Position numbers and translations under genes: made by a program. DNA of 64,000 nucleotides. It comes from Fundicoccus sp052116145. Its GTDB lineage: Bacteria > Bacillota > Bacilli > Lactobacillales > Aerococcaceae. Shown here piece by piece: positions 9,279-18,025 of this stretch (its first letter is position 1; the number at the start of each line of letters is the position of its first letter). Where the stretch lies: NCBI RefSeq assembly GCF_052116145.1, contig NZ_JBQKLQ010000004.1:219154-283153 (forward strand), written 5' to 3'. The notes under the pieces are model-generated. The model searched no databases. It had not been told where the DNA came from and was given only the letters and a program-made list of their open reading frames with translations.

Positions 9279-9417
9279 CAAACACCTATTGAAAGCAATC
9301 TGAGTGTGAACGATTACTATTCCTATTTTGTAAGTGCTTACTTAAGTTTAAGGTAAATTTCTTGAAAAATATACTAAGCCTTACTGATTGCCTTCATTAG
9401 TTCACCTTAGACAATTA

Positions 9418-9426
9418 TGTTATAAT
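9418..9426 (+). promoter_or_regulatory. extended -10 promoter for the aldo/keto reductase
   Basis: TGTTATAAT stands 22 bases before the ATG; TTAGTT 17 bases upstream of the hexamer is a plausible -35. Confidence 0.55.
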
Positions 9427-9448
9427 ACAGTGGATTGGAGATGATTAA

Positions 9449-10258
9449 ATGGAATTTGTAACACTGAATACTGGCGTGGAAATCCCTATGATCGGAACTG
9501 GGACAAATACGTACGGAAAACAAGACCATAATTATAATGGTGACATAACTGGAGATACTACGGAATTAGATGCTGCGATTGCATCAGGCTATCGTTTAAT
9601 TGATACAGCTATCGGTTACCGTAACGAAGCTGTAATTGGAGCTGCCGTTAAAAAGAGTGGATTAGACCGTTCAGAATTTTTCTTAACTTCTAAATTACCG
9701 GGTAAAGAAGAGTATACGGCGTCACGTGAGGCTGTTGAGGCAGGTATTGCGTTCAGTTTAGAACAACTTCAAACAGATTATATTGATTTGTATTTGATTC
9801 ATCATCCTTGGGACGATTTAGATGAGATAGTTTCAGTCTGGAAAGTTCTAGAAGAGTATGTGGATAAAGGTGTCTTTAAAGCCATTGGTGTGTCAAACTT
9901 TGATGAGAGACAGTTGCAGTATCTGTTAGATAATGCACGCATTGAACCAGCGGTTAACCAAATTCAGTCGCATGTCGGCCATTGGAATCATGAAGTGATT
10001 GCTTTTGGCAAACAGCACGGGATTGTCTCTGAAGCTTGGGGGCCTTTATCAGGCGTATCCGACGAAGCACGAGTGAAGTTAACTGAAATTGGTAAGTCTT
10101 ATAATAAATCATGGGCTCAAGTTAGCTTACGTTATCAAATTCAAAGCGGCGTAGTAGTGATCCCTAAATCGCATGATGCAGGTCGTCAAAAAGATAATCT
10201 TGAATTATTTGATTTTGAATTAACAGCAGAAGAAATGGCTGAAGTTGCTGCATTATAA
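9449..10258 (+). CDS. aldo/keto reductase
   Basis: A 269-residue AKR-fold protein. The catalytic tetrad is visible: Asp and Tyr in LIDTAIGYRNEAVIG, Lys in FLTSKLPG, and His in DLYLIHHPWDD. Further family markers are GVSNFDERQL, VNQIQSHVGHWN and the C-terminal NADPH-binding VVIPKSHDAGRQKDN. It acts in the cytosol as an NADPH-dependent carbonyl reductase, and the substrate cannot be predicted. It is transcribed alone. A broken relative of the same family is found at 30141. Confidence 0.88.
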   Translation: MEFVTLNTGVEIPMIGTGTNTYGKQDHNYNGDITGDTTELDAAIASGYRLIDTAIGYRNEAVIGAAVKKSGLDRSEFFLTSKLPGKEEYTASREAVEAGIAFSLEQLQTDYIDLYLIHHPWDDLDEIVSVWKVLEEYVDKGVFKAIGVSNFDERQLQYLLDNARIEPAVNQIQSHVGHWNHEVIAFGKQHGIVSEAWGPLSGVSDEARVKLTEIGKSYNKSWAQVSLRYQIQSGVVVIPKSHDAGRQKDNLELFDFELTAEEMAEVAAL

Positions 10259-10651
10259 GCAGCAAGAAAATAGTCGTTCGCGTTTTTTTATGCTAGCTAA
10301 ACACGACTTAAATTAAACTCTTAGTGGAAAGGTGCCTGCCGGGTATCCTCTGCTAGGAGTTTTTTAGTCTGGCACGATGGAGGGTTCAACGGACCAAGTG
10401 TCCCGGTATAGTAGGCCCGATGGAATGTCCATTGGACCAAGTGTCCCAGTGGAGTTGGCACAATGGGGGGCATCGGACCAAGTGTCCCCGTAGAGTCGGC
10501 CCGATAGCGTGCCAATCGCTCCAAGTGTTGAGCGCCAGATGTCTACTCTATGGTTAATGTATCCAATCGGCTTCACTCATCTTAAATTATAGAGGCATTG
10601 TCCATTAAATCATGATAAAATAATGTGAAACAAGGACGAAGGAGTGGTATG
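10259..10651. other. intergenic region with a 42-base degenerate tandem array
   Basis: About 390 bases without a convincing gene. Two overlapping minus-strand open frames exist only because the repeat units lack stop codons in those frames, so I do not call them. The middle of the region is the repeat array at 10392-10531; no clear terminator for the upstream gene is seen apart from a T-run at 10284-10290. Confidence 0.5.
10392..10531. repeat. degenerate tandem repeat, period 41-43 bases, 3-4 units
   Basis: CCAAGTGT recurs at 10394, 10437, 10478 and 10521, giving spacings of 43, 41 and 43 bases. The first three copies are inside GGACCAAGTGTCC, itself an inverted repeat (GGAC, 5-base loop, GTCC). 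Between copies the units share G-rich segments such as GTTGGCACAATGG. A related segment appears at 40.6 kb. Confidence 0.7.
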
Positions 10652-11224
10652 ATGGATCGATTTCCATTTAAATATTCAATCGATGAGGAGCTGGCTTTGG
10701 TAGCACCGACGCATGTTCAATCTGTAGCGGAGGAATTGTTTCGCCTACTGGATAGCGACCGGGAACATTTACGTCCATTTTTGTCCTTCGTGGATACGAC
10801 ACAGACTGTTGAGGATGAACTAGCTTTTATCAAGTCTCAACTGAATGGCCAGGCGGAAGGGACAGACTACCTCTTGTTAATTACTTACCGCAAGCAATTA
10901 GTCGGCACCATCAATTATCACTTTGTTAGTGCAAGCAATCAACGGGCTGAAATCGGCTATTGGCTTCATTCAGCTTATAATGGTCAAGGGATTATGACTC
11001 GTAGTGTTAAAGCAATGCTGGCAATAGGTTTCGAAACACTGGACTTTAATCGGATAGATTTGTATGCTGATATTGAAAATCATGCAAGTAATGCGGTAGC
11101 TAAACGAGCCGGCTTCACTCATGTGGCTGTGCAACCAGCTCAAGTCAAACTATATGATAGTTTCCGGGATATGCACCAGTATGTCATGCTGAAAAGTGAC
11201 TATGAAGCGATGAAACTAAACTAG
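10652..11224 (+). CDS. GNAT family N-acetyltransferase (RimL/RimJ-like)
   Basis: A 190-residue acetyltransferase. The central fold has LLLITYRKQLVGTINYH, EIGYWLHSAYNGQGIMTRSVKAML (the acetyl-CoA pyrophosphate-binding loop with the Q-x-x-G/A pattern) and the RimL-type INRIDLYADIENHASNAVAKRAGFTH equivalent near the C-terminus. Such proteins acetylate ribosomal-protein or other N-termini, or small molecules; the target is not known. I chose the ATG at 10652 because GAAGGAG lies 7 bases upstream; an ATG directly before it and a GTG further upstream are less well placed. Confidence 0.82.
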   Translation: MDRFPFKYSIDEELALVAPTHVQSVAEELFRLLDSDREHLRPFLSFVDTTQTVEDELAFIKSQLNGQAEGTDYLLLITYRKQLVGTINYHFVSASNQRAEIGYWLHSAYNGQGIMTRSVKAMLAIGFETLDFNRIDLYADIENHASNAVAKRAGFTHVAVQPAQVKLYDSFRDMHQYVMLKSDYEAMKLN

Positions 11225-11257
11225 TTGCTAAAGAGTTGAAAGGGGTCAAGAGTCTAT

Positions 11258-11554
11258 ATGTTACTATATTTATTGCTGATCTTTGCGGCTGCTATTGTGT
11301 TGAGTGTTATTACACGCTCGAAAAACCAAAAACAGATGAAAGTAGACCGCAATAATTTGCAGACTGGCAATCTAAACGATCGGCAAGTTATGAATATTTA
11401 CCGCAAACTTGAGAGCTATCAGGATAGTCAATTTTATGCGATGATCGCCTATGGTATTTTTTACAAGCAATATTTTAAAGATGCGGCTGAAAATTACAGC
11501 TTATTTAAAGATGAGATGCACAAACGAGATTTATTTAAAACATATCTTTTATAA
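11258..11554 (+). CDS. small membrane-anchored protein of unknown function
   Basis: A 98-residue protein with one N-terminal hydrophobic segment (MLLYLLLIFAAAIVLSVI) followed by a basic stretch and a soluble, tyrosine-rich tail. AAGGGG precedes the ATG. It lies 33 bases behind the acetyltransferase and 67 before an esterase gene on the same strand, so it is probably co-transcribed. I do not recognise the family. An anchored cytoplasmic domain is the most that can be said. Confidence 0.6.
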   Translation: MLLYLLLIFAAAIVLSVITRSKNQKQMKVDRNNLQTGNLNDRQVMNIYRKLESYQDSQFYAMIAYGIFYKQYFKDAAENYSLFKDEMHKRDLFKTYLL

Positions 11555-11621
11555 AGCTTGTCGAAATGACACTCGCACACACAAGCAGTCTTAGCTGCGA
11601 AATGAAAGAGAGGCACTCTAG

Positions 11622-12644
11622 TTGAAAAAAATACGCAAAGTTTTCCTGTGGTCAGTTGGAACCATTGGTGGATTGGCAATAGCAACCGGGACTGCCATGC
11701 ATTTATCGCCAAGACCCGGGGCTTTTTTAATCAAACAATTATTCGACAGACCTTATGGCATCACCCATCCGGAACACTATGATCGAGTCCTTGATACTGT
11801 TACCGTCACGACAGACTTAACCTACCCGTCAACACTTGCTCGGAATCAATATGATGTCTACTTACCTGCAGATTTAGCAGAAGATGAAAAAGTTCCTGTT
11901 GTACTATGGATGCATGGTGGTGGGTTTGTTGGAGGGAATAAATCACAAATGTTGGAATTGGCGACTTATCTGGTAGCTGAGACGCGTGTCGCTTTTATTG
12001 CCTTTAATTATGCGCTAGCTCCAGATGAAAAGTATCCCAGTCAATTGGATCAATTGAACGAAGCGGTCAATCATGTGATCCATGACGAATCATTATCAGA
12101 AGTGATTGATTTTGAGCAACTAGTTTTTGGAGGTGATTCGGCAGGCGCTCAAATTGCCGGGCAATATGTCTTACTTCAAACAGCGACTGCCTATCGTCAG
12201 TCACTCGGCTATGAGCAAACCCTTGCTGACAAGCAAATCAAAGGCTTTATTTCATATTGCGGACCACTTGCGATGAGTCAGATGGCGACGGTTCGTCCTG
12301 AAAGTCCTTTGTTACGCTTTTTTTATAATACTGTGTCGCGTTCAATGATCGGTAGCCGTCAATGGAATGAACGCGCTGAATTATTCGAAGCGTCTTTAGC
12401 TGATCACCTACAAGCCTCTTTTCCAGCCAGCTTTATTACGGATGGCAATACCCACTCCTTTGAGCCCCAGGGCCTAGCTTTTGTCGAACGACTTGAGGCA
12501 TTAGAAGTGCCAGTCAGCTCTTTATTCTTTACTGAAACAGAAGAGGAATTGATTCACGAATACCAATTTTCTTACGATACAGAAGCCGGACAACAATGCT
12601 TAGCAGAAACAGTGGCCTTTTTGAAGGGTGTCTTTCACTCTTAG
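11622..12644 (+). CDS. membrane-anchored alpha/beta hydrolase (HSL/Aes-type esterase)
   Basis: A 340-residue hydrolase with an N-terminal hydrophobic anchor (residues about 7-27) and then a hormone-sensitive-lipase type alpha/beta fold: oxyanion-hole motif LWMHGGGFVGG near residue 95, nucleophile elbow FGGDSAGAQ near 168, and a late His in ELIHEYQF. The substrate is likely a short-chain ester. The start is TTG, with a GAGAGG site upstream. It sits in a plus-strand run with an acetyltransferase and a MaoC hydratase but no shared pathway is evident. Confidence 0.83.
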   Translation: MKKIRKVFLWSVGTIGGLAIATGTAMHLSPRPGAFLIKQLFDRPYGITHPEHYDRVLDTVTVTTDLTYPSTLARNQYDVYLPADLAEDEKVPVVLWMHGGGFVGGNKSQMLELATYLVAETRVAFIAFNYALAPDEKYPSQLDQLNEAVNHVIHDESLSEVIDFEQLVFGGDSAGAQIAGQYVLLQTATAYRQSLGYEQTLADKQIKGFISYCGPLAMSQMATVRPESPLLRFFYNTVSRSMIGSRQWNERAELFEASLADHLQASFPASFITDGNTHSFEPQGLAFVERLEALEVPVSSLFFTETEEELIHEYQFSYDTEAGQQCLAETVAFLKGVFHS

Positions 12645-12685
12645 TTAAAGGAACTTAGTTAAAATTATAAAAGGAGACGAAAAAA

Positions 12686-13114
12686 ATGACGCACTCACCA
12701 TTCACAGTTGGACAAAGCGCAAGTTTTACAAAGACAGTTACTGAAACAGATGTGGTCCTATTTGCAGGTATCAGTGGCGATTTGAACCCCGCTCATGTCG
12801 ATGAAGTATCTGCCAAACAATCAATGTTTAAAGGGCGAGTGGCCCATGGTATATTGGGGGCCTCTTTTATTTCATCTGTTCTTGGCATGCAGTTGCCTGG
12901 ACCTGGTTCAATCTACTTGTCGCAAGACTTAAAATTTTTGAAGCCAATCTATTTTAATGATACGGTTACCGCAACTGTGACTATTAAAGAAATTGACCGA
13001 CGTGGCCGAATAACCTTGGATACGTCATTGACCAATCAAGATGGTAAGCAATTGATCTCAGGGGAAGCACATGTCCAGCCGCCAAGACAGAAGAAAACGA
13101 GTCAAGACGCTTAA
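12686..13114 (+). CDS. MaoC-like (R)-specific enoyl-CoA hydratase
   Basis: A 142-residue single hot-dog domain. The hydratase-2 motif is present as Asp and His in FAGISGDLNPAHVDEV followed by FKGRVAHGILGASFIS. Members hydrate enoyl-CoA or enoyl-ACP in the (R) configuration. AAAGGAG precedes the ATG. The last 12 residues are a basic tail. In some bacteria related proteins sit beside phosphotransacetylase or fatty acid genes, which is not so here, so the role is open. Confidence 0.82.
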   Translation: MTHSPFTVGQSASFTKTVTETDVVLFAGISGDLNPAHVDEVSAKQSMFKGRVAHGILGASFISSVLGMQLPGPGSIYLSQDLKFLKPIYFNDTVTATVTIKEIDRRGRITLDTSLTNQDGKQLISGEAHVQPPRQKKTSQDA

Positions 13115-13227
13115 GGAAGCATAAGTATCGCCCAAAATGAGTCCATCTTTAATGCAAAGTGACAGGGCCGCCAACTAAATTAAATTTAGTTGCTGAAAAA
13201 GCTAGAAGCAATTGAGTTTTCAAACAC

Positions 13228-13273
13228 ACAAATAGCCATCCTATTCGGAAAACGGAATAGGATGGCTATTTGT
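13228..13273. terminator. bidirectional terminator between MaoC gene and ugpC
   Basis: A 19-base perfect stem (13228-13246 with 13255-13273) with an 8-base loop lies between two convergent genes; A/T runs flank it on both sides. Confidence 0.8.
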
Positions 13274-13278
13274 TAATA

Positions 13279-14400
13279 TTAGAGGCTAAGCGGTTCAAGT
13301 AGGGAGAGTTCACTATGGCGATCGAAGAGATGCCAACGGTTTGCATCAGCCTTTAAGTAGATCAAGTCACCGACTTCTGGTGTATCTTCAACAGCGATGG
13401 TCGCTGCCAAAGCCTCTGGACAATCGCTGGTTGTGAAAAAGACATTGACGTTATGACCTAAGTGCTCAATGCTTTCAACTTGGACACGAATTGCAGCTGG
13501 ATCTGTTTCATCTGTTAAAATCAGATGTTCAGGGCGAATGCCGGCATAAATTTGTTCTGCCATGACATCCGTTTTTAAACGATCTTTACAGGCTTGCCCT
13601 AGCTCAACCCCTTTACCGTTGAAGGAAACCGCCACAACATCTAGGTTTTCATACAACAATTGAGTGGGGAAGACATTCATTTGAGGGCTCCCAATAAATT
13701 CAGCCACAAATTTTGTTTTGGGTGATTCGTATAAGTTTATAGGTGTATCCATTTGTTCTAAATGGCCGTCGCGTAACACAACAATCCGGTCGCCCATGGT
13801 CATGGCTTCCGTTTGGTCATGCGTGACGTAAATAAAGGTTGTTTCGAGTTCATGGTGCAATTTAACAATTTCAGCACGCATTTCGACTCTCAGTTTCGCA
13901 TCTAAATTTGATAAAGGCTCATCTAAGAGGAAGACTTTTGGTTGTCGAACCATGGCTCGTCCTAGAGCAACCCTTTGTCTTTGCCCACCAGACAAGGCAT
14001 CTGGTTTACGTTTTAAAAAGGGGGTAAGCTGAAGGATTTCAGCCACTTCTTTCACACGCTCTTTGATCAAGGCCTTGGGTGCTTTTTGCATCTTTAAGGG
14101 GAAACCGATATTTTCTGCAATGGTCATATAAGGGTAAAGGGCATAGTTTTGAAACACCATGGCGATGTCACGGTCTTTTGAATCTACATAATTGACCAGT
14201 TCATTATCAATATACATGCCGCCTCCAGAAATAGATTCCAGGCCAGCGATCATTCGTAAAGTCGTCGATTTACCACAGCCGGAAGGCCCAACGATGACAA
14301 CAAATTCTTTATCTTTAATTTCAATAGTTAAGGGTTTGACAGCCAAAGTGCCTTGATTACCATAAGATTTAGTTACTTCGCGTAATTCAACATTCGCCAT
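13279..14400 (-). CDS. ugpC: UgpC/MsmK-type ABC transporter ATP-binding protein
   Basis: A 373-residue carbohydrate-importer ATPase: Walker A GPSGCGKST near residue 37, signature LSGGQRQRVALGRA, Walker B VFLLDEPLSNLD, H-loop THDQTEA, and a C-terminal TOBE/OB regulatory domain from about residue 235 (IRPEHL). This size and layout matches UgpC, MalK and MsmK. It is the last gene of the minus-strand operon ugpA-ugpE-ugpB-ugpC. In many Gram-positive bacteria such an ATPase serves several importers, so a wider role is possible. Confidence 0.85.
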   Translation of the reverse strand: MANVELREVTKSYGNQGTLAVKPLTIEIKDKEFVVIVGPSGCGKSTTLRMIAGLESISGGGMYIDNELVNYVDSKDRDIAMVFQNYALYPYMTIAENIGFPLKMQKAPKALIKERVKEVAEILQLTPFLKRKPDALSGGQRQRVALGRAMVRQPKVFLLDEPLSNLDAKLRVEMRAEIVKLHHELETTFIYVTHDQTEAMTMGDRIVVLRDGHLEQMDTPINLYESPKTKFVAEFIGSPQMNVFPTQLLYENLDVVAVSFNGKGVELGQACKDRLKTDVMAEQIYAGIRPEHLILTDETDPAAIRVQVESIEHLGHNVNVFFTTSDCPEALAATIAVEDTPEVGDLIYLKADANRWHLFDRHSELSLLEPLSL

Positions 14401-14443
14401 ATTTATGCCTCGCTTTCAGAGTATTTAAATGCTGCTAATAGAA

Positions 14444-14479
14444 GAAAGCTTCTTACGTTGTAAACCGCAAGAAGCTTTC
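14444..14479 (-). terminator. hairpin between ugpB and ugpC
   Basis: GAAAGCTTCTT (14444-14454) pairs with AAGAAGCTTTC (14469-14479). The T-run is poor, so mRNA stabilisation of the binding-protein message or partial termination is more likely than a full stop. Confidence 0.5.
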
Positions 14480-14519
14480 TCTTTATCGTTTCAACATGAT
14501 GCAGTGTCGACGATAAAAA

Positions 14520-15848
14520 TTAGTAGTTAACTAAGTTGTATTGTTCGATTGCTGTGTTGATTTGGTCTGCCATTGCTTGGGCAGCTTCTTCTGGTGTTGA
14601 ATTACCATTTAACATGTTTTCGATTTCTGTTTCAACGATTTGACGTGCTTCAGGGAATACAGAAACTAAAGCACCTTGTGATTCAGGTGATGAGGCATGT
14701 AATTGGTCAATCGCTGTTTGGAATTGTGGGAAGTTAGCAACGTTTTCTTGGAATACTGGCTCATCGTGAGCAGCAGTTGAAATTGGGAAGTAACCAGTTG
14801 CTGCAGCCCATTCAGCTTGAACTGATGGTGAAACTAAGAATTTAACAAATTCCCAAGTAGCTTGTGATTTTTCTGGATCTTGGCTATCTAATGCCCAGAC
14901 AGAAGCACCACCGATCGAAACGCCACCTTCTAAGCCATCTTCAGTGACGGCTGGTAAATAAGCTGTTCCTACTTCGAATTTACCGTCTACTTCAGCAAGG
15001 ATTCCTGCCAATGAAGCGGTTGAACCTAATGTCATCGCTGATTGGCCCGAAACGAATTCCGGTTGTCCACCTTGACGACCAACGTTTGGAGCAGCATCTG
15101 CAACAAATAAATCGTTCCAAGCAGTTAATACTTCTACCATTACGCCTGAGTCGATAAAGGCAACTTCACTTGCAACGTCTTCACGTCCATTACCATTGTT
15201 AACAAAGTGTTCGCCTTCTTTTGCGATAAATTGTTCAACAAACCATCCGTAAATTTGTAAAGAGATTGGCATTGTTGCACCAGCTTCTACTAAAGCAGGT
15301 TGAATCTCGATGATTTCTGCAAGAGTTGTTGGCGCATTTTCGATGCCAGCTGCTTCAAATAAATCCACATTATAGTAAAGGATTGGTGTTGAAGAGTTGA
15401 ATGGCATCGAAATTAATTCATCATTGACTGAATAATAAGCCGCAATGTTTGGTTCGATTTGTGAAAGGTCATACTCTTCTGCATCAATAAAACTTTGCAT
15501 TGGCGTTACTAAACCTGAGTCGATCATGTAACGAGAACCGATATCGTAGATTTGAACTAAATCAGCTTCTAAGTTTCCTAATGAAGAGTTTCTTAATTTA
15601 GTGATTGTGTCATCATAAGAGCCTTGATATTCAGAAGTAACTGTAATGCCTAATTCGTTTTCTTCGTTAAATTGTTCCACTAAAGCTTCTAAAGCAGTTC
15701 CAGCGTTACCACCCATACCATGCCAGAAAACGATGTCTTGGTTTTCACCGGTTTGTGCTTGGACGTGTGTTGTTGCACCAATGTTGACGAATGCAGTTAA
15801 AGCAACTGCTGCCGCTGTAACTGTTTTTAATAGGTTAAATTTTTTCAT
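14520..15848 (-). CDS. ugpB: glycerol-3-phosphate-type ABC substrate-binding protein
   Basis: A 442-residue extracellular solute-binding protein family 1 member. It has a signal peptide (MKKFNLLKTVTAAAVALTAF, cleavage near HVQA) and no lipobox cysteine. FWHGMGGNAGTALEALVEQF, EYQGSYDDTITKL and LVQIYDIGSRYMIDSG resemble UgpB proteins that bind sn-glycerol-3-phosphate or glycerophosphodiesters; the GGASVWALD segment also fits. The assignment is strengthened by the Pho-box-like repeats upstream of the operon. Maltose-type sugars are the alternative ligand, given the family breadth. Confidence 0.8.
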   Translation of the reverse strand: MKKFNLLKTVTAAAVALTAFVNIGATTHVQAQTGENQDIVFWHGMGGNAGTALEALVEQFNEENELGITVTSEYQGSYDDTITKLRNSSLGNLEADLVQIYDIGSRYMIDSGLVTPMQSFIDAEEYDLSQIEPNIAAYYSVNDELISMPFNSSTPILYYNVDLFEAAGIENAPTTLAEIIEIQPALVEAGATMPISLQIYGWFVEQFIAKEGEHFVNNGNGREDVASEVAFIDSGVMVEVLTAWNDLFVADAAPNVGRQGGQPEFVSGQSAMTLGSTASLAGILAEVDGKFEVGTAYLPAVTEDGLEGGVSIGGASVWALDSQDPEKSQATWEFVKFLVSPSVQAEWAAATGYFPISTAAHDEPVFQENVANFPQFQTAIDQLHASSPESQGALVSVFPEARQIVETEIENMLNGNSTPEEAAQAMADQINTAIEQYNLVNY

Positions 15849-15962
15849 TTTTTTGCTTGCTCCTTATTATATAAGTAATGATGGTCTAAATTGACCAAAC
15901 CTTGCTTTATGATATTGCTAAACAAAAGCTAGATACATTGACTGTATCACCAGCTAAGCTGG

Positions 15963-16874
15963 TTAACCTTTAACTGAACCAGAGAACAATCCTTTGACCA
16001 ACGTTTTGCGACCGACTAAGAAAATCAGTAGAGAGGGCAGTAAACAGAAGACAACTCCGGCAAACATCAAGACGATTGACTGACTATCCACACTTTGCAT
16101 CATTGAAACCCCAATTTGGACCGTTCGATAATTATCAGAACCTGAGACCATTAATGGCCACATATACATATTCCATGCATTGATAAAGGCGTTAACGGCA
16201 GTCGCGCCTAGTGCAGGTTTTGATAATGGTAGCAGAATTGTAAACACAAATCTGAGATTACTACAGCCATCTATCTTGGCTGCTTCATAGAGAGTAAAAG
16301 GAAAACTCTTATAAAATTGTCTGAATAAGAAAATCGTCGAAGCCGATGTCAGGTAAGGGATAATTAAAACATGGTAACTATCTAGCCAACCCCAACGAGC
16401 GACCTGTAAGTAATTCGAAACGATGGTCGCTTCACCTGGCACCATCATGGTTGCCAAAACTAAAGCGAATATGACTTCTTTGAACCTGGAATCTAAAAAC
16501 TCGAAGGAAAAAGCAGCGAGTGATCCAGAGATTAATTGCCCGATGGTTATGCAGCTAGCCACTAGAAAGGAATTCCAAATGAAGCGACCAAGTGGTGCAG
16601 TATTAAAGGCTGCTTCGTAGTTTGAAAATTGTGGGCTGTTTGGTAACAATTGGAAGTCAGTTGTGTAAATTTCGCCGGGCGATTTGAGTGACATGGCCAC
16701 GGCGTATATCAAAGGAAACAAAGTCACAATCGCTAAAAGTGTATTCACGATTAAAAGGCTGATTTTGATCAAGAGATTTTTAAACGAGGCTCGTCTTTCT
16801 AAGCGTTCTTGTTCAAGTTGTAAATCAGCTGGTATCGCGACTTTGTTTATTTCAACCGGTGCTTCTTGTGTCAT
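15963..16874 (-). CDS. ugpE: UgpE-type ABC transporter permease
   Basis: A 303-residue permease with six predicted TM helices after a 35-residue cytoplasmic N-terminus. The ATPase-contacting EAA loop is EAAKIDGCSNLRFVFTILLP near residue 200. FPLIYAVAMSLKSPGEIY after the first helix is the MalG/UgpE signature region. The start overlaps the stop of the upstream permease gene by four bases, so the two are translationally coupled. The N-terminal tail is longer than usual for UgpE. Confidence 0.87.
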   Translation of the reverse strand: MTQEAPVEINKVAIPADLQLEQERLERRASFKNLLIKISLLIVNTLLAIVTLFPLIYAVAMSLKSPGEIYTTDFQLLPNSPQFSNYEAAFNTAPLGRFIWNSFLVASCITIGQLISGSLAAFSFEFLDSRFKEVIFALVLATMMVPGEATIVSNYLQVARWGWLDSYHVLIIPYLTSASTIFLFRQFYKSFPFTLYEAAKIDGCSNLRFVFTILLPLSKPALGATAVNAFINAWNMYMWPLMVSGSDNYRTVQIGVSMMQSVDSQSIVLMFAGVVFCLLPSLLIFLVGRKTLVKGLFSGSVKG

Positions 16875-17743
16875 GAACGGGCCCCCCTTGCTTGAATAGT
16901 AAACATAATGGCTGTGAGGACTGCGATTATCACGAATAAAATAATTGATTCAGCAGATGCTAAGCCATAACGGAAGTTTTGAAAGGCATTGCGGTAAATA
17001 TCATGCACGATGACGTTGGTTGATTCTCCAGGACCACCAGCCGTCAAGATACGGATTTGTGCAAAGGATTGGAAAGCACCAATAATATTGATGACAAACA
17101 CGTAAAATGTGATGTTGCGAATACTCGGCAAGGTAACATAGAGAAACTTGTTCCAAGCGTCTGCTCCATCAACGGAGGCACTCTCATACAGACTTTCGTC
17201 CACATTGGCTAAGGCAGCACTGAAGTAAAGAAAGTTGAGGCCACTATTCAACCAACCAGTAATGAAAGCTAGACTGAAAAGGGCGTATTGTGGATCAACT
17301 AACCAGTTAATGTCTGTCCCAAGGATTTGGTTCAAGGCACCAGTTTGTTGATTCAACATAATTTTAAACACCATCGCAATACCACTTGAAGCAATGGCCA
17401 TTGGTAAGGCATAAATTGTCGAGAAGACTTGCAAGCCTGGAAAAGCTTTGCTACAAAGGAGAGCTGTAATAAAACCAATCGACATGCCGACGAGTAAAAC
17501 TAAGACGACAAACTGAACAGTCACCCAAATACTATTCTGGAAGGAACTTGAGCTGAATAAGTCTGTGTAGTTCTTTACGCCGTAAAAGACTTTTTCCACG
17601 CCACGGTTATCCGTAATGAAGAAACTACGATAAATTGTGCGGAAAAATGGCCAGTAGGTAAAAATTAATAAAATAATCCCAGCAGGAACCAAATAAAGGT
17701 AAGGCTCTATTCGGGGCTTTCTTTTAACACTATGTGATGCCAT
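16871..17743 (-). CDS. ugpA: UgpA-type ABC transporter permease
   Basis: A 290-residue permease with six TM helices. PYLYLVPAGIILLIFTYWP is the first helix, typical of MalF/UgpA proteins, and ESASVDGADAWNKFLYVTLP near residue 195 is the EAA loop. LTAGGPGESTNV is the usual UgpA/LacF segment before the last helices. It is the first gene of the operon, with AAAGGAA before the ATG and a leader of roughly 90 bases from the predicted Pho-activated promoter. Confidence 0.87.
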   Translation of the reverse strand: MASHSVKRKPRIEPYLYLVPAGIILLIFTYWPFFRTIYRSFFITDNRGVEKVFYGVKNYTDLFSSSSFQNSIWVTVQFVVLVLLVGMSIGFITALLCSKAFPGLQVFSTIYALPMAIASSGIAMVFKIMLNQQTGALNQILGTDINWLVDPQYALFSLAFITGWLNSGLNFLYFSAALANVDESLYESASVDGADAWNKFLYVTLPSIRNITFYVFVINIIGAFQSFAQIRILTAGGPGESTNVIVHDIYRNAFQNFRYGLASAESIILFVIIAVLTAIMFTIQARGARS

Positions 17744-17842
17744 ATCGATTCCTTTCTGTCGATGTCGACGGATTTTTTATAAATAAATTGACAAGCTTCA
17801 GTCATGATTTTTGACACAAATGTGTTTGGACTGACGTCTTAA

Positions 17843-17848
17843 AGTATA
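17843..17848 (-). promoter_or_regulatory. -10 of the ugp promoter
   Basis: Minus-strand TATACT, 20 bases downstream of the nearest Pho-box repeat and about 95 bases before the ugpA start. No independent TTGACA is present, as expected for an activator-dependent promoter. Confidence 0.55.
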
Positions 17849-17868
17849 GCGAGAGATTATTAATTTCC

Positions 17869-17935
17869 TGTAAATGACGCGTAAATTTCGCGTAAAGCTT
17901 TTTAGCGTGTAAAGAATAGGTAAATTTTAGGTAAA
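17869..17935 (-). promoter_or_regulatory. Pho box: six TTTACN direct repeats with 11-base phasing
   Basis: On the minus strand TTTACN hexamers lie at 17930-17935, 17919-17924, 17908-17913, 17891-17896, 17880-17885 and 17869-17874. Their spacing is 11, 11, 17, 11 and 11 bases, so there are two triplets of hexamer plus 5-base spacer. This is the geometry of PhoP/PhoB binding sites. The last repeat is where a -35 would be. It predicts induction of ugpAEBC by phosphate limitation. Confidence 0.75.
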
Positions 17936-18025
17936 GGCCATGGGATGTTCTTATTTATTCTGCCAGATTGATAGTGTTATGCTTTTCTTAACATGATATA
18001 ATTGGGGAAATAGGGGGTAGCCTAC

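Noticed and set aside
10321..10576. Two overlapping minus-strand frames with GTLGP repeats
   Set aside because: They exist because the 42-base repeat units lack stops; there is no ribosome binding site, and the repeated peptide just reflects the DNA repeat.
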